This document shows, piece after piece, positions 17,107 to 25,292 of a DNA stretch of 40,701 bases. This DNA comes from Azospirillum soli. GTDB lineage: Bacteria > Pseudomonadota > Alphaproteobacteria > Azospirillales > Azospirillaceae. A program made the position numbers and the translations under genes. Positions within the stretch are counted from its first letter, which is position 1, and each line of letters begins with the position of its first letter. The notes beneath the pieces are model-generated. The model made no database searches. It saw nothing but the letters and a program-made list of their open reading frames with translations, and was not told where the DNA came from. The stretch lies in assembly GCF_017876165.1 (NCBI RefSeq), contig NZ_JAGINQ010000037.1, positions 1 through 40,701 on the forward strand, in the 5' to 3' direction.

Positions 17107-18083
17107 GGCGCCACCTCGATCCGCGGATCCACCAGCGAATAGATCAGGTCGGTCAGCAGGTTGAAGATCACCACCACCACCGATGTCAGAAGGAAGATGC
17201 CGAGCAGCACCTGATAGTCGCGCTGCAACACCGCCTCGAAGGCGAGGCGCCCGATGCCGGGCAGGGCGAAGACGGTCTCGATCAGGATGGAACCGCCGAT
17301 CAGGTGACCGGCCTGGAAGCCCGCCACCGTGATGACGGGCAGGATGGCGTTGCGCAGGACGTGGACCGAGACGATGCGCCATTCCGGCAGGCCCTTGGCG
17401 CGCGCCGTCTTGACGAAGTCCATGTCGCGCACCTCCAGGATCGAGGCGCGGGTCAGCCGCGTGTAGACCGCCATATAGAACAGCGCCAGCGTGGTCACCG
17501 GCAGCACCAGATGCTTCACCCGGTCGAGGAAGGCTTCCCACCCCGTGTAGCCGGCCCCGATGGTCTCCGTCCCGAAGGCCGGCAGCCAGCCGAGGTTGAC
17601 CGAGAACAGCAGGATCAGCATCAGCCCGATCCAGAAGATCGGCGTGGCATAGGCGGTCAGGCCCACCACCGTGATGGCGGTGTCCGACCAGGTGCCCGCG
17701 CGCATGGCCGCCAGGGTGCCCAGCGCCACGCCGCCAATCAGCGCCAGCACGAAGGCGGTCAGCGTCAGCGACAGGGTGACCGGCAGCCGGTCCATCAGCA
17801 GGTCGAACACCGGGCGCTGCTGCCGGTAGGAGAAGCCCAGGTCGCCTTGCACGACCTTGCCCATGTAGGTGCCCAGCTGTTCGATCATCGGCCGGTCGAG
17901 GCCGAACTGCTGGCGAAGCTGCTCCACGAACTGGGCGTCGGCGGCCCCGGCTTCACCCGCCATGACCTGCGCGGGGTCGCCAGGGGCGGCGTGGACCAGG
18001 AAGAAGTTGAACACGGCGATCGCCAGGACGACGAACACCGCTTTTATCAGCCGTTGCGATACGAACGCGGCGATGCGGGGCAT
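17103..18083 (-). CDS. Dipeptide ABC importer permease, DppB type
   Basis: This 326-residue membrane protein has the first helix near residues 10-32, the periplasmic loop with HAAPGDPAQVMAGEAG and the coupling-loop segment VKTARAKGLPEWRIVSVHVLRNA, all standard for DppB/OppB permeases. It pairs with the DppC-type protein. The gene follows its binding-protein gene after 172 bases that hold a large inverted-repeat structure. Such an element would be expected to protect the upstream binding-protein mRNA and lower expression of the membrane parts. Confidence 0.93.
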   Translation of the reverse strand: MPRIAAFVSQRLIKAVFVVLAIAVFNFFLVHAAPGDPAQVMAGEAGAADAQFVEQLRQQFGLDRPMIEQLGTYMGKVVQGDLGFSYRQQRPVFDLLMDRLPVTLSLTLTAFVLALIGGVALGTLAAMRAGTWSDTAITVVGLTAYATPIFWIGLMLILLFSVNLGWLPAFGTETIGAGYTGWEAFLDRVKHLVLPVTTLALFYMAVYTRLTRASILEVRDMDFVKTARAKGLPEWRIVSVHVLRNAILPVITVAGFQAGHLIGGSILIETVFALPGIGRLAFEAVLQRDYQVLLGIFLLTSVVVVIFNLLTDLIYSLVDPRIEVAP

Positions 18084-18108
18084 GTGTCTCTAACCCTCTG
18101 TCTCTTTC

Positions 18109-18244
18109 CCCTCTCCCGTCCCGGGAGAGGGAGGGGGCCCGCGCGAAGCGCGGGAGGGTGAGGGTGCCGACAAGGATCGGCGTCCGATCTTTGCAGGACC
18201 CTCACCCGGCCCTTCGGGCCACCCTCTCCCGGGACGGGAGAGGG
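18109..18244. repeat. Clover-leaf-like dyad repeat (REP/BIME-like)
   Basis: A 23-bp segment at 18109-18131 is repeated exactly in inverted form at 18222-18244. Nested inside are hairpins at 18138-18154 (CCCGCGC/GCGCGGG), 18166-18181 (GCCGA/TCGGC) and 18208-18220 (GGCCC/GGGCC), plus a 10-bp pair GGGTGAGGGT at 18156-18165 with ACCCTCACCC at 18198-18207. The element fills the gap between the binding-protein stop and the permease start. It resembles dispersed extragenic palindromes of GC-rich proteobacteria, and a smaller relative occurs at 24362-24388. Confidence 0.7.
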
Positions 18245-18255
18245 ATAGGCGGTGC

Positions 18256-19848
18256 TTACTTCTTGACCATGTAGACGCTGTCGTAGCTCTCGTTCACGCC
18301 GATGGCGGTCGTGACGGCGTTCTTGAAGCGCTTGTCGATGAAGGTCGGGAATTCCATCTCCAGCAGCCACGCGACGGGCACGTCCTCGACCAGGATTTTC
18401 TGGGCGGCGGAATAGAGCTGCTGGCGCTCCTCGTCCTTGTTGGTCTGGGCGGCCTGGGCGAACAGGCGGTCAACCTCGGGGTTGGCATAGCCCATGGTGT
18501 TGGAGAACATGACACCCTTGCGGATGTTGTCCGACACGTAGGTGCGCGACACGCCCAGTGCCGGATCGCCGTACTGGTAGACGAAGTTGAAGGTCAGGTC
18601 GTAGTCCCAGTTGGACACGCGGTTGACCCAGCCGGCGGCGTCCGTCGTCTCCAGCGTCACGTCCACGCCGACCCGCTTCATCGCCTGCTTCACGTACTCG
18701 CCCAGCCGCGTCCAGGTCTCACCGTAGGGCATGACCAGCAGGCGGACCTTGGCACGGTTGCCGTCGGCGCCCTTCTTCAGACCCATCTCGTCCAGCAGGG
18801 CTTCGGCCTTCTTCGGGTCGTAGTCGTACTTCCTGACGTTGCCCTCATAGAAGCGCGTCACGGAGTTGACCGGGCCGGTCGCCGGGCGGCCGAGGCCGAA
18901 CCAGATCTTGTCGCGGATGAACTTGCGGTCGAGCGCGTGCATCATCGCCTGCCGGAAGCGCTTGTCGTCCAGCGGCTTGGTGCGGGTGTTGATCTCGATC
19001 CAGGACAGCGGCGCGAAGAACTCGTAACCCTTGGTCGTCATCTCGACGTTGGGCAGAGCCTTCAGGCGCGGCACGTCGAAGGTTTCGATGTCGTTGAACT
19101 GGGTCTGCTGGACGGTGCCCTGTTCCACCGCGACGGAGCGCGAGGCGGCGTCCGGGATCACGCGGAAATAGATGTCGTCCAGATAGGGCTTGCCCGCCTT
19201 CCAGTACTCGTCGTTGCGGACGAGGTGGATGTAGGAGCCCTTGACCCATTCCTTGAACTTGAAGGGGCCGGTGCCGATGGGCGTGGCGTTGGCCGGGGCC
19301 GTCTTGAAGTCGGTGCCCTCATAGATGTGCTTCGGCATCATCGGGGCCGAGGACACCTCGAACGCCTGGAGGAAGGGACCGAACGGCTCCTTCAGCGTGA
19401 ACTGGACGGTGTGGTCGTCCAGCGCCTCGATCTTTTCGCACTTGCTGAACGTGGCGCGGGCGCGCGGATGGGTCTCCATCAGGAATTTGGAGGTGGAGAA
19501 GACCACGTCATGCGCGGTGAAGGGCTTGCCGTCGTGCCACTTCGCGTTCTTCACGAGGCGGAAGGTGTAGACCTTGCCGTCCGGGGAGACTTCCCAGCTC
19601 TCGGCCAGTTCCGGCTGGGGCTTCAGATTGAAGTCGAAGGTGAGAAGGCCCTGGTAGATCTTGCCGGCGACCGTCTGGGTCGGGCCCTGCTGGTTGATGC
19701 CGAGGACGAGGATCGGCGGTTCCGGCTGGACGATGATGTTCATCGTGCCGCCGCGTTCCTGCGCCATCGCCGCCCCTGGGATCGCCAGCATGGCGGCCAG
19801 TGCGGCGGCGGTCAGGCTTTGTCGAAAACACCGCAGACGGTTGCTCAT
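18256..19848 (-). CDS. ABC importer periplasmic substrate-binding protein (SBP_bac_5)
   Basis: The 530-residue protein has a signal peptide ending GAAMA and the cluster C solute-binding fold (segments YQGLLTFDFNLKPQPELAESW, GTGPFKFKEW and RQAMMHALDRKFIRDKIW). It belongs with the DppB, DppC and DppDF-type genes downstream and sets the specificity of the importer. It diverges from classical DppA at the start of the mature chain (ERGGTMNIIVQPEPPIL), so the ligand need not be a dipeptide. Opines, peptide-like amides and acylated amines are all transported by relatives. A strong AAGGAGG lies eight bases before the ATG at 19848. It follows the M20 deacylase gene by 31 bases. Confidence 0.9.
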   Translation of the reverse strand: MSNRLRCFRQSLTAAALAAMLAIPGAAMAQERGGTMNIIVQPEPPILVLGINQQGPTQTVAGKIYQGLLTFDFNLKPQPELAESWEVSPDGKVYTFRLVKNAKWHDGKPFTAHDVVFSTSKFLMETHPRARATFSKCEKIEALDDHTVQFTLKEPFGPFLQAFEVSSAPMMPKHIYEGTDFKTAPANATPIGTGPFKFKEWVKGSYIHLVRNDEYWKAGKPYLDDIYFRVIPDAASRSVAVEQGTVQQTQFNDIETFDVPRLKALPNVEMTTKGYEFFAPLSWIEINTRTKPLDDKRFRQAMMHALDRKFIRDKIWFGLGRPATGPVNSVTRFYEGNVRKYDYDPKKAEALLDEMGLKKGADGNRAKVRLLVMPYGETWTRLGEYVKQAMKRVGVDVTLETTDAAGWVNRVSNWDYDLTFNFVYQYGDPALGVSRTYVSDNIRKGVMFSNTMGYANPEVDRLFAQAAQTNKDEERQQLYSAAQKILVEDVPVAWLLEMEFPTFIDKRFKNAVTTAIGVNESYDSVYMVKK

Positions 19849-19879
19849 CGGTGAGGCCTCCTTATTGTTTTGCCGATGG

Positions 19880-21190
19880 TCACGAAATCTCTTCCAGGCC
19901 GCACCAGTCGGCCATGAACAGGGCCAGCACGGCGGTCACCTTGGCGAGGCTGTCGAGCGACACGGATTCGTCGATGCCGTGGATGCGCTCCGCCTCCGGG
20001 CCGTAGCAGGTGGCCGGCGTGTCGCCGTAAAGAATGAAGTTCCGGGCGTCCGTGGTGCAGGTCTGGGCCAGCCGGGGCGCCGGGGTGCCGAAGATCGTGC
20101 GATGGGCGGCGTCCAGCGCCTCCAGCATCGGGTGCTCGGGGTCGAGCGTGCAGCCCTCCGCCTGGAAGCCCCGGAAGATGACGCGGGCGGTGATGCCGGC
20201 CAGCGCCGGATCGGTGCGCGCGGCCTCGGCCACGGCGCGCTCGATCTCCGCGCTGACGTTGAACGCCGCGCGGCCTGGGGGGAAGCCAAAGCGCAGCTCC
20301 ATCCGGCAGCGGGTCGGCACGGACGACGCCCACTCGCCGCCCTCGATGTGGCCGACGTTCAGGTTGTAGGGGTGGTGATGGTGTTCATAGGCCGGATGCC
20401 GCCCGTCCGGATGGTTCCAGGCCGATTCGAGCGTTTTCAGGTGCTTGAGGACTTGGAAGGCGGCCTCAATGGCGTTCAGGCCGGCGCCGGTGTCCAGCAC
20501 ATGGGCGGGGCGGCCGGTCACCTCCAACTCGCAGCGGATCACGCCGATCTGGGCGATCTGGAGCGTGTGGTTGAACGGCTCGGGGATCACGGCGGCATCG
20601 GCCTTGTAGCCGCGCGCCACGCAGGCGAGCGCGCCGTTGCCCGTGCATTCCTCCTCGACGACCGATTGCAGATAGACCGGGGCGGCGGGCTGCACGCCCA
20701 AGCTCTTCAGCGCCTTGAAGGCCATGACATAGGCGACGATCCCGGCCTTCATGTCGCCGGCCCCGCGCCCGTAGAGGCGTCCGTCGCGGACCACCGGCTC
20801 GAAGGGCGGGGCGGACCACAGCTCCTCCGGCCCGGTCGGCACCACGTCGATGTGGCCGTTGAGGATCAGCGAGCGGCCTGACGTGCCGTGGGGCTTGTGG
20901 ATGCCCACCACATTCTCGCGCCCCTCGTAGGAGATCAGCGAGGGCGACCAGCCTGGCTGCTTCTTCAGCGCCTCCTCGTCGATGGCAAAGCGATCGACTT
21001 CAAGGCCGAGGTCGCGGAAGACCCGTTCCATCAAATCCTGCGCCGGCCCTTCCTGTCCCAGCAGGCTGGGAATGCGGACCAGATCGGCGAGCAGACGCAC
21101 TCCGTCCTCGCGCAGCATCGCCACCGCATCCAGGATCGCGTCCCGGCCCACGGCCTCAATGCTCCGCACACCCTTCTCGGATGCGGGCAT
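19880..21190 (-). CDS. M20 family deacylase (ArgE/DapE-like)
   Basis: The 436-residue protein is a cytoplasmic di-metal amidohydrolase of the ArgE/DapE/ACY1 family, which removes an acyl group from N-acyl amino acids or related amides. Metal and catalytic residues visible are His113 and Asp115 in NGHIDVVP, Asp146 in GRGAGDMKAG and the Glu179-Glu180 pair in VVEEECTGNG. The lid domain occupies the middle (residues about 215-330). The ATG at 21190 has AAGGGAG six bases upstream and is preferred over the open frame's 21271 start. As first gene of the operon it is probably an early step on the imported compound. It is transcribed away from the LysR gene at 21428. Confidence 0.9.
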   Translation of the reverse strand: MPASEKGVRSIEAVGRDAILDAVAMLREDGVRLLADLVRIPSLLGQEGPAQDLMERVFRDLGLEVDRFAIDEEALKKQPGWSPSLISYEGRENVVGIHKPHGTSGRSLILNGHIDVVPTGPEELWSAPPFEPVVRDGRLYGRGAGDMKAGIVAYVMAFKALKSLGVQPAAPVYLQSVVEEECTGNGALACVARGYKADAAVIPEPFNHTLQIAQIGVIRCELEVTGRPAHVLDTGAGLNAIEAAFQVLKHLKTLESAWNHPDGRHPAYEHHHHPYNLNVGHIEGGEWASSVPTRCRMELRFGFPPGRAAFNVSAEIERAVAEAARTDPALAGITARVIFRGFQAEGCTLDPEHPMLEALDAAHRTIFGTPAPRLAQTCTTDARNFILYGDTPATCYGPEAERIHGIDESVSLDSLAKVTAVLALFMADWCGLEEIS

Positions 21191-21374
21191 GACAACTCCC
21201 TTCCAACCACCCCTGCGCGCGGTCGTAAGTTCCCGTTCGCGAAATCCCCCGCCAGTTGTGGGGGTGTTCACGACTTTCGGGCTATGCCCATGACCTTTCG
21301 CCGATGTTGACAGCGAGGGGGCTTCGACCGCTGATTACGGGGGTATTACAATTCAGCTTTTCATCGTCCGCCAA
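21191..21374. promoter_or_regulatory. Divergent promoter region of M20 operon and LysR gene
   Basis: This stretch should hold the minus-strand operon promoter. It contains a GC hairpin (CCCCC gccagttgt GGGGG around 21246-21264) in the presumed leader and the direct repeat ATTAC around 21335-21350, close to the LysR-side operators. No convincing -35/-10 pair could be assigned. Confidence 0.4.
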
Positions 21375-21429
21375 ATCGATAATCCTCATTCCCCACATAA
21401 ATGTGATTTATGGCGATGGGATTATCGAT
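21375..21429. promoter_or_regulatory. Nested inverted repeats, probable LysR-type operator
   Basis: An outer pair, ATCGATAATCC at 21375-21385 and its exact complement at 21419-21429, is separated by 33 bases. Almost concentric within it is CATAAAT at 21396-21402 and ATTTATG at 21406-21412. The inner palindrome holds T-N11-A (T21398, A21410), the classical LysR-type recognition pattern. The block sits at the start of the LysR gene and 185 bases from the divergent M20 gene start, as expected for an autoregulated LysR activator site. Confidence 0.65.
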
Positions 21430-22441
21430 GACGCCGCGCGATCTGGAACGCCGCGATCTGGAACGCTTAGGCCAGCAGCTGGATTGGAACCTGCTGCGCA
21501 CCTTCATGGTGATCGTGCAGGAGCAGGGCGTGACCCGCGCCGCCACCCGCCTGGGCCTGACCCAGCCGGCGGTCAGCCAAGCGCTGAAGCGGCTGGAGGA
21601 CCAGATGGGCCGCTGCCTGATCGAGCGCGGGCAGGGCCGTTTCCGGGTGACCGAGGCAGGGGAGGTCATTTACGCCGAGGTGCTGGAGATCTACGGCAAC
21701 ATCTCCCGCTTCGGGGTGCTGGTCCGCGAGATCCGTGAGGAAATCTCCGGCCATGTCCGTATCCTGCTGGCGAGTCGAATCCAGTCGCCGCTGTTCGACG
21801 CGATTCTGGAGCGCTTTCACACCGCCCATCCGCAGGCGACCTTCCGGCTGGACGTGATGGCGAGCGCCGACGTCCACACGGCGATACAGCAGAAGACGGC
21901 CTCGCTCGGCATCTGCCTGATGCGGGAGGCGCCGCCGCTGATCGAGCACGCTCTGTTCGCGCGCCAGCTGTTCCGCTTCTACTGCGGTCCCCGTCATCCG
22001 CTGTTCGGGCGCCGCGACCTGTGTTTGAGCGACCTGCGCAGCGAGGGGTTCGTCTCCTTCACCTCCGACCAGATCGGCGGCGTGCTGTCGCCGCTGACCG
22101 TTTTCCGTGCGCAGGAAGGGCTGGAAAGCCGCATCGTCGGTGCCTCCGTCAATCTGGACGAGGTGCGGCGCATGATCCTGGCCGGGCTCGGCGTCGGCCC
22201 GCTGCCGCAGCATGTGGCCGAACGCGACGTGCGCGAAGGCCTGCTCTGGCCCCTGCCGCCGGAGGAAGGGGTGGCGCCGGTTGATATCCATCTCCTGTGG
22301 AACCCCGGCGCCAAGCTGAACCGGGCGGAGCGCATGTTCATTGAGACCTGCCGTGCCGCCATCGCCGCCATCCCGCTCGACCGCCGCTTCGATTCGGCGA
22401 CGGTGGAGGAATGGGTATCCAAGCAGTTCGAAGCGGCTTAG
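21428..22441 (+). CDS. LysR family transcriptional regulator
   Basis: The product is a LysR regulator: a winged helix-turn-helix (TFMVIVQEQGVTRAATRLGLTQPAVSQALKRLEDQ) followed by a linker helix and an effector-binding domain of two Rossmann-like halves. From the ATG at 21428 it is 337 residues; an in-frame ATG at 21410 would add six. I prefer 21428 because the upstream ATG lies inside the inner operator palindrome and has no Shine-Dalgarno. The gene is divergent from the eleven-gene operon and is the obvious candidate regulator of it, responding to an imported compound or intermediate. Its TAG stop overlaps the stop of the next LysR gene, which faces it. Confidence 0.9.
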   Translation: MTPRDLERRDLERLGQQLDWNLLRTFMVIVQEQGVTRAATRLGLTQPAVSQALKRLEDQMGRCLIERGQGRFRVTEAGEVIYAEVLEIYGNISRFGVLVREIREEISGHVRILLASRIQSPLFDAILERFHTAHPQATFRLDVMASADVHTAIQQKTASLGICLMREAPPLIEHALFARQLFRFYCGPRHPLFGRRDLCLSDLRSEGFVSFTSDQIGGVLSPLTVFRAQEGLESRIVGASVNLDEVRRMILAGLGVGPLPQHVAERDVREGLLWPLPPEEGVAPVDIHLLWNPGAKLNRAERMFIETCRAAIAAIPLDRRFDSATVEEWVSKQFEAA

Positions 22442-23391
22442 CCCTTCGCCGCCTGGACCGCCTCGGCGTATTGGCGGAGCGCCCGCACGAACTCCACGGC
22501 GGCGCCGGCCAGCACCTCGCCCTTGCGGGTCAGGATGCCGAAGCCCGTCAGGTTGGTACCGATGACCAGCGGCAGGCGACACAGCAGCCCCGCGCGCAAA
22601 TGGTCGCGCACCACCGATTCCGGCAGCACGGCCACGGCGTCGCTGGTTTGCAGCAGTTGCAAAGTGGCGAAGATCGAACTGGCCTCGACCAGGTTCGCCG
22701 GTGTCGCCATGCGCGCCTGCGCGAATTCCTGCTCCAGCAGTTGCCGGGCCGGGCTGGTCAGCGGCTGCACCACCCAGGGAAGCTGGCCGAGGTCGCCCAG
22801 ATCGACGCTCGCCACGCCGCCCAGCGGATGGCCGGTCCGCGCCACGACGTAGAGCGTCTCGTTGGCCAGCGGTTCGAAGTCGAACTCGTTGTGCTGGAGC
22901 GGCCCGCTGAAGCGCCCGACGGCAAGGTCGATTCTGCGTTCGGCCAGCAGGTCCAGGATCTCGTCGCTGGTCTCGCCCAGCAGCCGGACGACCAGCAGCG
23001 GGCGCTTGGCCTTCAGGTCGGCGACGGCGCGGGCGACGAGGTCCGGCGCGGCGCCCATGATCGCGCCGACCACCAACTGCCCGTAACCGCCCCGCCGTTT
23101 GCCGTCGAGGTCCTGGGCGAAGCGGTCGAAATCGGCCAGCAGGCGCACGGCGAAGCGCACCACCTCGTTGCCGAGTTCGGTCGGCTGCATGCCGCGCGGC
23201 AGCCGTTCGAACAGCGGGAAGCCGAACACCAGCTCCACATCGTGCAGCATCTTGGTGGCGGTCGGCTGCGTCACGTTGATGGCCGCCGCCGCGCGGTGGA
23301 GGTTCCGCTGCTCGCCGAGTGCGGCGACCAGCGCTAGTTGCTTCAGGCGCAGCCGGTTCATCAGGACGGGCAGCAGGGGGGCGGGACGCAT
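22438..23391 (-). CDS. LysR family regulator, GbpR-like
   Basis: The 317-residue regulator has the LysR helix-turn-helix (LHRAAAAINVTQPTATKMLHDVE) and a C-terminal effector domain. The N-terminal sequence style (LRLKQLALVAALGEQRNLHRAA and FGFPLFERLPRGMQPTELG) matches the GbpR branch, which controls sugar uptake and catabolism genes in Agrobacterium and Azospirillum relatives. GGAG lies five bases before the ATG at 23391; the frame opens further to 23502 without better signals. It is divergent from the four-gene rhamnonate set and probably controls it in response to rhamnonate or a related intermediate. Its TAA overlaps the stop of the facing LysR gene by four bases, so the two genes have no room for a terminator between them. 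Confidence 0.88.
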   Translation of the reverse strand: MRPAPLLPVLMNRLRLKQLALVAALGEQRNLHRAAAAINVTQPTATKMLHDVELVFGFPLFERLPRGMQPTELGNEVVRFAVRLLADFDRFAQDLDGKRRGGYGQLVVGAIMGAAPDLVARAVADLKAKRPLLVVRLLGETSDEILDLLAERRIDLAVGRFSGPLQHNEFDFEPLANETLYVVARTGHPLGGVASVDLGDLGQLPWVVQPLTSPARQLLEQEFAQARMATPANLVEASSIFATLQLLQTSDAVAVLPESVVRDHLRAGLLCRLPLVIGTNLTGFGILTRKGEVLAGAAVEFVRALRQYAEAVQAAKG

Positions 23392-23416
23392 GCCGGCTCC
23401 GATAGAAAAGCTCGAT

Positions 23417-23450
23417 CGATAGCGGATGAGTTTCGATTGGATCGCTATCG
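23417..23450. promoter_or_regulatory. Inverted repeat between GbpR-like gene and rhamnonate operon
   Basis: CGATAGCG at 23417-23424 and CGCTATCG at 23443-23450 form a perfect 8-bp inverted repeat in the 109-bp divergent region. Its position upstream of both genes suggests the binding site of the GbpR-like regulator. The core promoter elements could not be assigned with confidence. Confidence 0.45.
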
Positions 23451-23500
23451 CGGAACTTCTTACCCTTGAAACAATCCGATAAGCAACATGAGGAAACGCC

Positions 23501-24346
23501 ATGAAGTTGGTGCGCTTCGGCCAGCCCGGTCAGGAGAAGCCCGCGCTGGTCGATCGGCAGGGCCGTCTGCGTGATCTATCGCAGCATGTGCCGGATATCG
23601 CCGGTGCGGCCCTGCTGCCGGAACCGCTGGACCGCCTCCGCCGCCTCGACCCGGCCACCCTTCCCGAAGTCCCCGGCAACCCGCGCATCGGCGCCTGCGT
23701 CGGGGCGGTCGGCAAGATCGTCTGCGTCGGCCTGAACTACTCCGACCACGCCGCCGAGTCCGGCATGGCGGTGCCAACCGAACCCGTGCTGTTCCTGAAG
23801 CCGTCCAGTTCCATCTGTGGCCCCTTCGACGACGTCGAAATCCCGCGCGGTTCCGAAAAGACCGACTGGGAGGTGGAGTTGGGCGTCGTGATCGGCAAGA
23901 TGGCCAAATACGTCTCCGAAGACCGCGCGCTGGAGCATGTCGCCGGCTATTGCATCGTCAACGACGTGTCGGAGCGTGCCTTCCAGCTGGAGCGCGGTGG
24001 CCAGTGGGACAAGGGCAAGGGCCACGACACCTTCGCCCCCATCGGTCCCTGGTTGGTCACCGCCGACGAGATCGAGGATCCGCAGCAACTGGACCTCTGG
24101 CTTGAGGTGGACGGCAAGCGCTTTCAGGACGGCAACACGCGGACGATGGTCTTCGGCGTCGCCCATCTGGTGTCCTACATCAGCCGGTTCATGAGCCTTC
24201 AGCCGGGCGACATCATCTCCACCGGCACGCCGCCGGGTGTCGGTCTGGGGCAGAAGCCGCCGCTCTACCTGCACGCCGGCCAGACGATGCGCCTTGGCAT
24301 CGCGGGTCTCGGCGAGCAGCAGCAGCGGGCCATCACCGCTCCGTAA
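23501..24346 (+). CDS. FAH-family 2,4-diketo-3-deoxy-sugar acid hydrolase
   Basis: This 281-residue protein has the fumarylacetoacetate hydrolase fold with metal ligands Glu124 and Glu126 in DWEVELGVVIG and Asp155 in VNDVSER. In the nonphosphorylating L-rhamnose route of Sphingomonas, the equivalent enzyme (LRA6) hydrolyses L-2,4-diketo-3-deoxyrhamnonate to pyruvate and L-lactate. A close relative acts on the fuconate analogue. The assignment rests on the neighbours: an SDR dehydrogenase, an MFS permease and a recognisable L-rhamnonate dehydratase follow on the same strand. AGGA lies before the ATG at 23501. The family also contains ureidoglycolate lyase-like and aromatic-acid enzymes, so without this context the substrate would be open. 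Confidence 0.82.
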   Translation: MKLVRFGQPGQEKPALVDRQGRLRDLSQHVPDIAGAALLPEPLDRLRRLDPATLPEVPGNPRIGACVGAVGKIVCVGLNYSDHAAESGMAVPTEPVLFLKPSSSICGPFDDVEIPRGSEKTDWEVELGVVIGKMAKYVSEDRALEHVAGYCIVNDVSERAFQLERGGQWDKGKGHDTFAPIGPWLVTADEIEDPQQLDLWLEVDGKRFQDGNTRTMVFGVAHLVSYISRFMSLQPGDIISTGTPPGVGLGQKPPLYLHAGQTMRLGIAGLGEQQQRAITAP

Positions 24347-24361
24347 AGCCATCTGCATTCC

Positions 24362-24388
24362 CCCTCTCCCATCCCCGATGGGAGAGGG
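24362..24388. repeat. Hairpin repeat inside the rhamnonate operon
   Basis: An 11-bp perfect stem, CCCTCTCCCAT at 24362-24372 and its complement at 24378-24388, has a five-base loop. It resembles half of the large dyad at 18109-18244. On the plus strand no T-run follows, so it is more likely an intra-operon palindrome affecting mRNA stability than a terminator. Confidence 0.55.
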
Positions 24389-24477
24389 AAAACGCCCCGG
24401 CCGCCCCCATGCGGCCGCAACGGGAGAGCCATGCCCAGCGGCAGCCCTCCAAAAATCAATCAGGGAGACCCCAAGCC

Positions 24478-25230
24478 ATGAACAAGCTCGATTTGACCGG
24501 CCGTGTCGCCATCGTCACCGGGGCCGCGCGCGGCATCGGCTACGCGGTGGCGGAGCGCATGCTGCGCTCGGGCGCCGCGCTATCCCTTTGGGATGTGGAC
24601 GCCGCGAAGCTGGAGGAGGCGAAGGAGCGCCTGTCCAGCCTGGGCGACGTGACCGCCGCCGCCGTGGAACTGACCGACGAGCGCTCCGTCGCCGACGGCG
24701 TCGCGGCGACCTTGAACCGCTTCGACCGGATCGACGTGCTGGTGAACAACGCCGGCATCACCGGCGGCAACGGCCCGACCTGGGAACTGGATCCCGAGGT
24801 GTGGCGCCGGGTGATCGACGTGAACCTCGTCGGCCCCTACCTGACCTGCCGGGCAGTGGTGCCGCACATGATCCAGCGCGGCTACGGGCGCATCGTCAAC
24901 GTCGCGTCCATCGCCGGCAAGGAGGGCAACCCCAACGCCTCCCACTACAGCGCGTCGAAGGCCGGCCTGATCGCGCTGACCAAGTCGCTGGGCAAGGAGC
25001 TGGCGACCAAGGGCGTGATCGTCAACTGCGTCACGCCGGCCGCCGCGAAGACCGACATCTTCGCGCAGATGAAGCAGGAACACATCGACTACATGCTGTC
25101 GAAGATCCCGATGAACCGCTTTGTCCAAGTCGATGAAGTGGCGGCGATGATCGGCTGGCTGGCGACCGAGGACTGCTCCTTCACGACTGGCGCCGTCTTC
25201 GACATTTCCGGCGGCCGCGCCGTGTACTGA
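24478..25230 (+). CDS. SDR dehydrogenase, probable 2-keto-3-deoxy-L-rhamnonate 4-dehydrogenase
   Basis: The 250-residue product is a classical short-chain dehydrogenase with the NAD(P)-binding TGAARGIG, the NNAGI motif and the active-site Ser and Tyr-x-x-x-Lys (VASIAGKEG, YSASK). In the diketo-hydrolase route for L-rhamnonate, this step oxidises the C4 hydroxyl of 2-keto-3-deoxyrhamnonate to give the substrate of the FAH-family hydrolase. That role is inferred from its place between the hydrolase and the rhamnonate dehydratase genes. The ATG at 24478 with AGGGAG upstream is chosen; the frame is open to 24409. Confidence 0.85.
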   Translation: MNKLDLTGRVAIVTGAARGIGYAVAERMLRSGAALSLWDVDAAKLEEAKERLSSLGDVTAAAVELTDERSVADGVAATLNRFDRIDVLVNNAGITGGNGPTWELDPEVWRRVIDVNLVGPYLTCRAVVPHMIQRGYGRIVNVASIAGKEGNPNASHYSASKAGLIALTKSLGKELATKGVIVNCVTPAAAKTDIFAQMKQEHIDYMLSKIPMNRFVQVDEVAAMIGWLATEDCSFTTGAVFDISGGRAVY

Positions 25231-25292
25231 GCGCCGCATCGATCCCACGGGCATCAAAAACAACAAGCGCCCGCAAAACCGAGGAAACGCAC

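Noticed and set aside
21235..21265. A possible sigma-54 promoter on the minus strand upstream of the M20 gene
   Set aside because: The GG and GC doublets are 11 rather than 10 bases apart and the consensus around them is poor.
24362..24388. Intrinsic terminator after the FAH-family gene
   Set aside because: The stem is strong but followed by AAAA, not T, on the coding strand, and the operon continues to the SDR gene.
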